A stretch of DNA of 64,000 nt from Laguncularia racemosa (taxonomy: Eukaryota; Streptophyta; Magnoliopsida; Myrtales; Combretaceae). The first letter of the stretch is position 1; the number at the start of each line of letters is the position of its first letter. Positions 57,913-64,000 of the stretch are shown here, in pieces. The notes under the pieces were generated by a model. The model was not told the DNA's origin. It made no database searches and worked only from the letters and a program-made list of their open reading frames with translations. Location: positions 558,001 through 622,000 of the forward strand of contig JBBMOL010000247.1 in assembly GCA_037954665.1 (NCBI GenBank), read 5' to 3'. The translations under genes and the position numbers were made by a program.

Positions 57913-58801
57913 TAATACGAAATCGGTTTGCTCGGATTCCTAACTGATACGAACCACGCCAACGTGTGATGAAACCCAATACCAATACGTTCGGAATTCG
58001 CTACCTAAGATGCCAAACACACTCAAGTGGAAACCGCGACCCGTTGTCTATAACCGAGACAAGAACCTTGGTATAATATGAAGATGCCACAATCGGGATG
58101 AAAGACTGATTGATAAGTCGGGATGAACGCCACGGAAGAAAAATCCGATAAGTTCTAGATTAGTTCTTTAAAGAACCAAGAGAGGAATTCTCTCAAAAGT
58201 GTTTTTTCAAACTTTAATGTTGTATGTTCTATCTTCTAAATGTTCTAAACCCTAGGAGCTTTATATTAGGGTTTACAATTCATAACAATAAAGGCCCAAA
58301 ACGACATCACTTCAATAAGTGCGTAAAAATAACAAAACAAGACATGAAGGCCGGCGTCGGAGAGATACACGGCTGTATACTTTGGCTGTGTATAATTCTA
58401 TGGAACTTCTTGATAATATACACGACCGTGTACTTCTAGTCATGTATCTTTCTGTGGAAATTCTTGACACCATACACGGCCGTGCCTTTGAACAGTGTAT
58501 ACGACCGTGTATGATTCTATGTAACCTCCAGACTCCTACATGGTCGTGCCTTGTAAAGACACACCCTCTTCACCTCGTATCCGGTATGACTTGTACAAGA
58601 GCAAGGGCATTCCCATGGTTGTTCCAATCCATTCCAGCTTCATGATTGCTCCAATCCTTTTCGACTTCATGGACATCCTTTATCAACCCGTTAAGTGCTT
58701 CCATGAATTGTTTCGCTCGATTTCTTGTGATTGGTCCAGGTGGCACTTCAAGAGGATCCACATTCCCTCTTCTGGCTTGGCTCCCATCATGGTTCTCATC
58801 A
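57913..58801 (-). repeat. D 5' LTR (889 bp)
   Basis: Same length as the 3' LTR. The terminal TG on the plus strand has become TA. The palindromic array lies at 58363-58555, with more CpG losses than in the 3' LTR, and the TATA box at 58259-58265 (minus). It carries a second copy of the integrase tail (58570-58801). Confidence 0.92.
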
Positions 58802-60721
58802 TATGTGAATTCACCTGTTTGGTTGTAGTTGCCAATTGAATGTGATTGTTGTTAATTTTGAGTTATATAGTGGGGTTAATTGAGCTTAGGGAAGAAGCCA
58901 TATGAAGAAACTGGTAATTAGGTAAATTACAGATAAATACTAATGTATCGATATAGAAATTAGAATGGGCTATGGGTAGATAGAACTATCTCAACAATAG
59001 TACCTCGCCCTAGTTGCTAGTGGTATCACTACGGATTTAATGTCCAAATTTTGATTTGTTTTTGTAAAATAAATTAATATATGTAAAATTAGCTTTTTCT
59101 ATGTATATATGTATAACGGGTGTTTATGCAAAGATGTAGGGAACAAACTAGGTATCATTATGTGCATGTATAAGAATATAATATCGAATACATATATATG
59201 TATATGCTTGGACAAAGCGCTTTTCCTAAAATATTTCTGTAAGTTACATCTATACCTATAACTATACAAATCATAAGTGCAACTTTTATTTTTGCAATTT
59301 AACAACTATATTTTCTTACCCTCTTAAGTAAGTGAGGGAAGGTCTCTAGTAAATTGTCCTTTAGTTAAAGCTATGCTATAAACCTATATATATGTATATA
59401 TATATATTATACATAGGTATTTGAGGACTTGGGAGGGATGTATATGTGGCTACTTGTTGACTTTTGAATGTGTAAATAATTGAGCACTTGAGAGGTGTAT
59501 AGACTCAAAGGTGTTAAAGAATAATAATTGTAAATCAATCCCTAGTGATTGATTTAACGTTTAAGTCAAATGGCATAGAGGTGTCAAGTTAACTAAAACC
59601 TTATGTGTAGCTGGATCGTTCCCATCCACTTAGTCTGGTTTCCTTGTTTATTTTGTGATGTGAAATGCTTGATCTTTTCTTGTTGTGGTAAGTGTGAAAA
59701 TGAGATGTAGTGGATCATTTATGGGACTTCACTGGGTCCTTATGGATTGTTCTTGGAGTAGTAGACCTTAAATGCTTGGTAGCTTACTTCGTTGCCTTGA
59801 ATGGGAATTGGTTGTGACTATATATATTGTTTGGTCACCTCGAATCAATTAATTAAAGAAGCGGACTTAATTAAAACTTGACATGCATTTACATGAGACA
59901 TTGCATGAGATTGAAGGCCATCACTATTATAGGACGCACCAAAAGTGATCAAAGGATCATTGTTCCGCTAAGTGCAAACTAAGTGATTAGGGGATTGTCG
60001 CACCTTAACAATTTCGAGTCCGACTTGTCTCTTGAGGGTGTAATGCTCGGTGTATTGAGGCACCTAATCTTAAATCATTAAAGCTAAGACACAAATAAAA
60101 TAAAGCAATAAGAGTAATTAAATTGTGTGTAAGACCCGAGCATTGATGGTGACTTTGAAATCCCAAGCCTAAGGTCAAGGGGGCTATAAACCTTAGACTT
60201 CACGTTAGTTACCAAAAGACCACGTGAGATGCTGCATTTATATGGTTGTTCATGCATAACATATGAATTGATAACTTGATTTGAAATTGCTTATGCGTAT
60301 ATAGCATTGAAAGTATTAACCTCCTATTTACTAAGCCATAGTGTGCTCACCTCACCATAGACCTTTTTTGCAGGTAGAGATTATGAAAGCTCGGGATGGG
60401 ATAACATGTAAAGTTTCGAGAGTTTTTGGAAGACAAGAATGGTAAAGTAAGAATTGTGAAGGATAGATTATTTAGATGAAATGCTAAGACCCCTATGTAA
60501 ATAAAATTGAATTTGTGAAATTTAGAACTCTATTCCATTTTACTGATTGGTAAGGGATATCGATTCTTTATGATCATGGTTGACCGTACGGTACGAAATC
60601 CATAGTTATGTTTTATTATATAACTATATGTACTATGATTAGCCATAAATGTAATTAATTGTTTAGAGTCTTACGATCTATAGCTTATAAAATGATTATC
60701 ATGTAACGGGTGCACACGTGC

Positions 60722-61646
60722 CATGATAATTTTTAGTGGAAACTTCTAGGCCCCCTTTTGGGGCATGATAGGTAAGGTCAATAGGCATCGAGTAGAATTC
60801 TTGGGTAGGATCTAGATATTCCCAACAAAAAGGGTGAAGGTTTAGTTTCCATAGGGATAAGGGGATGGGAATTTTCTTGTCCTTGCAAAAACACATCAAG
60901 ATCAAAGGAAGAGGAAGTTGGAGGTGCTGGTGGTTGCTCAACAAACTAGTTAAAACTAGGTTCTAGTTGAAGCATTCCTAGCTCATACATTAGTGGTATT
61001 ATTAACGAGCTTGGTTCATTGTTAAGGTCATAAAGGTATGGTAGTGGTGGTCCAGTTAACCAACAACTTCTTTGGCATATAGCACCCTAGGTCACTTGGT
61101 CTGTTAACAGGTTTAGATCACTTTGCTATCGATCATGTACAAAGTAAGAGAAGGGGTAAATGAAATCCAAACCTCGAAGTTAGGATGAGCAAATCACTTT
61201 AATGGTCCAACCATGAACATGACATCTTCCACAGACATGGTTTTTCCACACTCGTGAGCATAATTCTCTAGCTGGTAGATATACTCGACTAGAGATGGAG
61301 GAACTAAGAGACTCTTATCTAATTCACCATAACTTGTGCCCAGGCATGTCTAAGTCCCTTTTTCCATGTAGCCAAAATCTCTAAAATGCTCTTAGGGTGC
61401 CCGAGTAATGTGAAATCTTCACGTAGGACTCGAAGTCAATTTCTATACTTAGAAAGTGTCTCCGTAGGGGTTATTTGGAAGGTATCCCAAAGGTGTTGGC
61501 TTGTCGGAAGATCAAATTACATAGAAAAGAGAAATAAGCACATCTTTTCTTTAATTTATGTTTGGATAAAAACTCATGCTCCCGTGTCTACACTCTCATG
61601 TGTTTATTTATTTATATATATGTGTATATATGCTATTATAACCCAG
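60722..61646 (-). other. E leader, right part
   Basis: Sequence between the apparent end of G and the E primer site. No domain recognised; small ORFs at 60699-60944 and 61386-61691 show nothing known. Confidence 0.4.
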
Positions 61647-61658
61647 GCTCTGATACCA
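61647..61658 (-). other. E primer binding site, initiator-Met type
   Basis: Minus-strand TGGTATCAGAGC followed by CTGGG, eight bases from the LTR end at 61667. Confidence 0.82.
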
Positions 61659-61666
61659 CTAAGAAC

Positions 61667-63106
61667 TGTCACGCCCCAAAGGTTACCCTAGTCGTAACAG
61701 TTTACCATGTACTATATTGAAGTCTATGATTAGCCGAATTTTGGCACACACAAACTTCAATATGGTACATAAGGCATCATTACTCCAGAGTCTTCAATAA
61801 AGATAACAGTTTCTACTAATATTAAAGTTAAAGTCTAGTAATATAAAACATAAAGTTTTACATATGTAATAGATAAGGAAATACGTTCAATAATACATTC
61901 ATCCAAAAGTCAATTCAAAATTTAAAAATATCTATTCTAAGTGTCTTCTTCTTCACTCGCCTAACTACCATCATCTTTGAAGATTCTCACCGCTATTTGG
62001 ATTCTACTAGGGTAAAGCTTAGTGAGATCTCAGCTTATAACCACCTCTCAAGCAAAACAAGCAAGTTATCATTTTTAATGCATGAACGCATGAGCAATCA
62101 TATGCCAGTCATCACATGTAGTCAACTAGAAACTACATGAGGTCTAAGGATATTTCTAATCACTATATCCCTCCTTTGACCTTAGGTTAAGGATCATTTT
62201 AAAATTCTATCAATGTTCGTACTACTAATTTCGTTACACTTACACGCATCCTTAGCTACACAAATCAGAGCCATGCTCTATATATCAATAGCTATGCTAG
62301 AAGAATGATCTTCTAAGCAACGACCCGGGACAAGCTAAACCAAAATAATGTTTTCCCTACCTGTACACCTCCAGATGGATGCTCCCAAAACAAAATAATG
62401 AACAAGGATTCATACCAATACACGACGATCCTCTAGTCTTTTGTGTAAAGTTAGATAGGACACTCCATCTAGACATCATTTCATTATCTATTTAACTATG
62501 ATGGAATATATGAAAATATGCAAGAAGATACTATGCATGATCCATTTCAAAATTAGTATTTCGATATACTTAACATAAGTTAGAAGGTGACTAAACAATT
62601 TGCAGACACTCTAACCACAAAAATTGCTATGAATACAAGCAACTTTACTTTCTTTTCCTTTAGGCCTTAACAATCAAACAATCAACCAAATCAAATACAC
62701 ACATGGGTTCATTAGTATTCAAATTTGGGTGCTACTAAAATTACAAGCACAAATCAAGTGGTAATCATCGTTGGTACTCACCTTACCATTCTTTTTCAAG
62801 GATCATAGTAATCCTCAGGTAAAACTTAGCAATCTTCTGAAAAACCTATAAACAAAGAGAAATATATATACATATATAAGAAGTAACTACTTTTAAGATA
62901 AACTAATCGAGTATCCCAAAGGTAACCCCATATTTTATTAGTGTTTTAGAGTCATGTAATGTCTTTTAATGTTAAGTCCTTCATTTAAGGAATTAGTCCA
63001 TTGTCAAGGTCCACGCTTAGGTCCACGTTCGGTTAAAGTCCTATCCTTGCCAATATAAGGCAAATATATATCCAAAGCATATGTTAAGAGCAAGTCCATG
63101 AATATA
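61667..63106 (-). repeat. E 5' LTR, partial (cut by F)
   Basis: Minus-strand 3' end GGGGCGTGACA at 61667. Aligns with the E 3' LTR (35783-36080 joined to 40488-41663) over its whole visible length, with roughly 10% differences by eye. It is uninterrupted at the place where C2 sits in the other LTR. Confidence 0.85.
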
Positions 63107-63824
63107 TGATACGATTCCAAGAGCTAAGATACGAGCACCAAAGAAGATAAAGTCAATCCGAGCTTTAGGTGGCAGTATGGGGTCTAAAAAGGGGGACATA
63201 AGCGTCAGGAGGACCCAAGGCGAAGTTCGGCTAGCCTTAAGCCGGCCTTGAATAAAGGCCGGCCGAGTTAGCTTCAAAGCCTCCGGCCTTGGAGCCGGCC
63301 TAAATGAAGGCCGCCAGCCTTGGTGCTGGCCTAAATGAAGGCCGTCGGCCTTTGGTGCCAGCCTTGAATGGCTTCGCTCAGTTTTTTTTTAGGATGATAT
63401 AAATAGGAGTCCTTAGGGTTTTTCGAGGGAGATGTTATCTTTGTTGTAAACAGAAACACTTTGAATGTGTGAGTGAATCCTCTTTGGAACTCTTGAATAT
63501 TCACAATTGATTTTCACTTTATTCGTGTTATTCTTATCAAATTCTTGGTTCCTATAGAATTTGTGGCGAGCATTGTTATTGAATTATTGGAATTCTTTAA
63601 CCTTAGTGATTGATTTATAGAACGTGGTCCCTATCTTTCTATGATTTGATTGCGAATTTTTTTAATTTTATCAATCTTGGCACCTATAGATTGGTAATTT
63701 TATCCACATCCTTATTTTGTTCGTTAGTACCAAAATCCAGAAAACCCTAAAAATTTGTAACATTTGATTGTTATTGACGATTTGATTTATGTGTGAAAAG
63801 GATTCGATTCCCAATTTCGTGTCA
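63107..63824 (+). repeat. F 5' LTR (718 bp)
   Basis: TGATACGATTCC to TTTCGTGTCA. GC-rich palindromic units at 63225-63370 precede the TATA box TATAAATA (63399-63406). The LTR is otherwise AT-rich. Confidence 0.85.
63225..63370 (+). repeat. F: GCCGGCC palindrome cluster upstream of TATA
   Basis: Four to five imperfect units such as GGCCGGCC, CCGGCCTTGGAGCCGGCC and GAAGGCCG(C/T)C(A/G)GCCTT, spaced about 28 bases. Similar units occur in solo LTR S. Confidence 0.75.
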
Positions 63825-63826
63825 TT

Positions 63827-63905
63827 TGGTATCAGAGCAAAAGTTGGGTTCATAAGGATTCAGAGCAAAGGTTGGATTCGTAAGGATTCAGAGCGAAGGA
63901 TTCGA
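63827..63905 (+). repeat. F primer binding site followed by partial repeats of itself
   Basis: TGGTATCAGAGC at 63827-63838 is followed by two further TCAGAGC(A/G)AAGG words at about 29-base spacing (near 63860 and 63888), each in the context AAGGATTCAGAGC. Confidence 0.7.
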
Positions 63906-64000
63906 TCAGAACGTAGGTTAAATCGGTAAGGCTATTGAATCTCAACTCAATTGTAGTTTTAATTCAATACTGCTGTTGGTTGGGAAATTTGGGAATTTAT

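Larger units (their letters stand above)
51945..58801 (-). mobile_element. Element D: complete gag-pol chromovirus-like element, possibly CRM clade
   Basis: 6857 bp, two 889-bp LTRs, perfect TATGT target duplication (51940-51944 and 58802-58806), initiator-Met primer site and polypurine tract (AGAGGAGGGGAA). gag, protease, RT, RNase H and integrase are all present in order, with only a handful of stops and at least one frameshift. There is no classical chromodomain; instead the integrase C-terminus runs 77 codons into the 3' LTR. That layout and the LTR start TGATGAG fit what is known of CRM-type centromeric elements, but this is inference. Confidence 0.92.
48930..60721 (+). mobile_element. 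G: putative degraded LTR (solo), interrupted by D
   Basis: Begins TGTGATATCCTAAAAATTT at 48930 and can be followed, skipping D, to about 60721. A CT-rich stretch (49690-50040, with CTCTCTCTTT runs) resembles a transcription-start region. The last kilobase (TATTTACTAAG, TTGCAGGTAGAG, TACGGTACGAAATCC) has the look of the 3' part of large Tekay-type LTRs. No coding region. I could not find a clear target duplication (left flank CATAG) and the right end is uncertain. It could be the relic of more than one element. Confidence 0.4.
35783..63106 (-). mobile_element. Element E: Tekay-type chromovirus, heavily nested
   Basis: The 3' LTR (35783-43713), pol with C-terminal chromodomain, gag, a leader split by G, the primer site (61647-61658) and the 5' LTR (61667 to the F insertion) form one minus-strand element. 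C2 is inserted in its 3' LTR, G (carrying D) in its leader, and F in its 5' LTR. The left flank is TAACC (35778-35782); the right flank lies beyond the window. The chromodomain and long LTRs fit the Tekay (Del) clade; I did not test this by phylogeny. Confidence 0.8.
63107..64000 (+). mobile_element. Element F: 5' end of a further LTR retrotransposon
   Basis: 5' LTR (63107-63824), initiator-Met primer site (63827-63838) and the first 160 bases of leader; the rest lies beyond the window. The host continues the E 5' LTR on the left; ATATA (63102-63106) is the expected target duplication. Confidence 0.85.

Overview
The window is flowering-plant nuclear DNA, probably from pericentromeric or other heterochromatin. 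It is AT-rich and consists almost entirely of nested LTR retrotransposons in successive stages of decay. I found no ordinary host gene, tRNA or rRNA. The species cannot be named from the sequence. The plant assignment rests on Athila-type elements with a tRNA-Asp-like primer site, a chromodomain (Tekay-type) chromovirus, and initiator-Met primer sites (TGGTATCAGAGC). All clade names come from reading motifs by eye; no search was run.

Left third (1-19245), four layers of nesting. Z is the 3' part of an Athila-type element (+, 1-3637). C0, a family C element (+, 3638-6079), is inserted in Z. A, an Athila-type element (-, 6080-19245), is inserted in C0. C1, a complete short family C element (+, 10519-14599, target duplication CACAC), is inserted in A. 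A, C0 and Z all stop at one breakpoint near 19245.

Middle (19246-35768). Unclassified AT-rich DNA with tandem repeats holds a solo LTR S (21025-22565, target duplication CATCA). It is followed by B, a 10-kb Athila-type element (-, 25759-35763, target duplication CTTAG) that has both LTRs but has lost nearly all of pol by an in-frame deletion.

Right part (35783-64000). A chromovirus E (-) starts with a 3' LTR of about 3.5 kb (35783-43713), which is interrupted by C2, a complete family C element (-, 36081-40482, target duplication CTAAC). Decayed pol and gag of E follow (43725-48071). The leader of E is split by a putative LTR of another element (G, about 48930-60721), and G itself holds D, a complete gag-pol element (-, 51945-58801, target duplication TATGT). 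E resumes with its primer site (61647-61658) and 5' LTR (61667-63106), which is cut by a new element F (+, 63107 to the window end).

The most interesting signals are regulatory. (1) Arrays of nested palindromes built on ACACGGCCGTGT lie upstream of TATA boxes in the LTRs of the Athila-type element B and the unrelated element D, and again upstream of the env-like second ORF inside the Athila elements. (2) In all three Athila copies that second ORF has its own TATA-like site, a GT donor about 120-160 bases downstream, and an AG acceptor directly abutting the ATG, which suggests a separate promoter with a spliced leader. (3) In D and in family C the pol reading frame runs into the 3' LTR in the same phase, consistent with a CRM-type centromeric chromovirus and its non-autonomous relatives. 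(4) Premature stops are strikingly often TAG at ancestral Gln or Trp codons, as expected from decay of methylated CHG sites.
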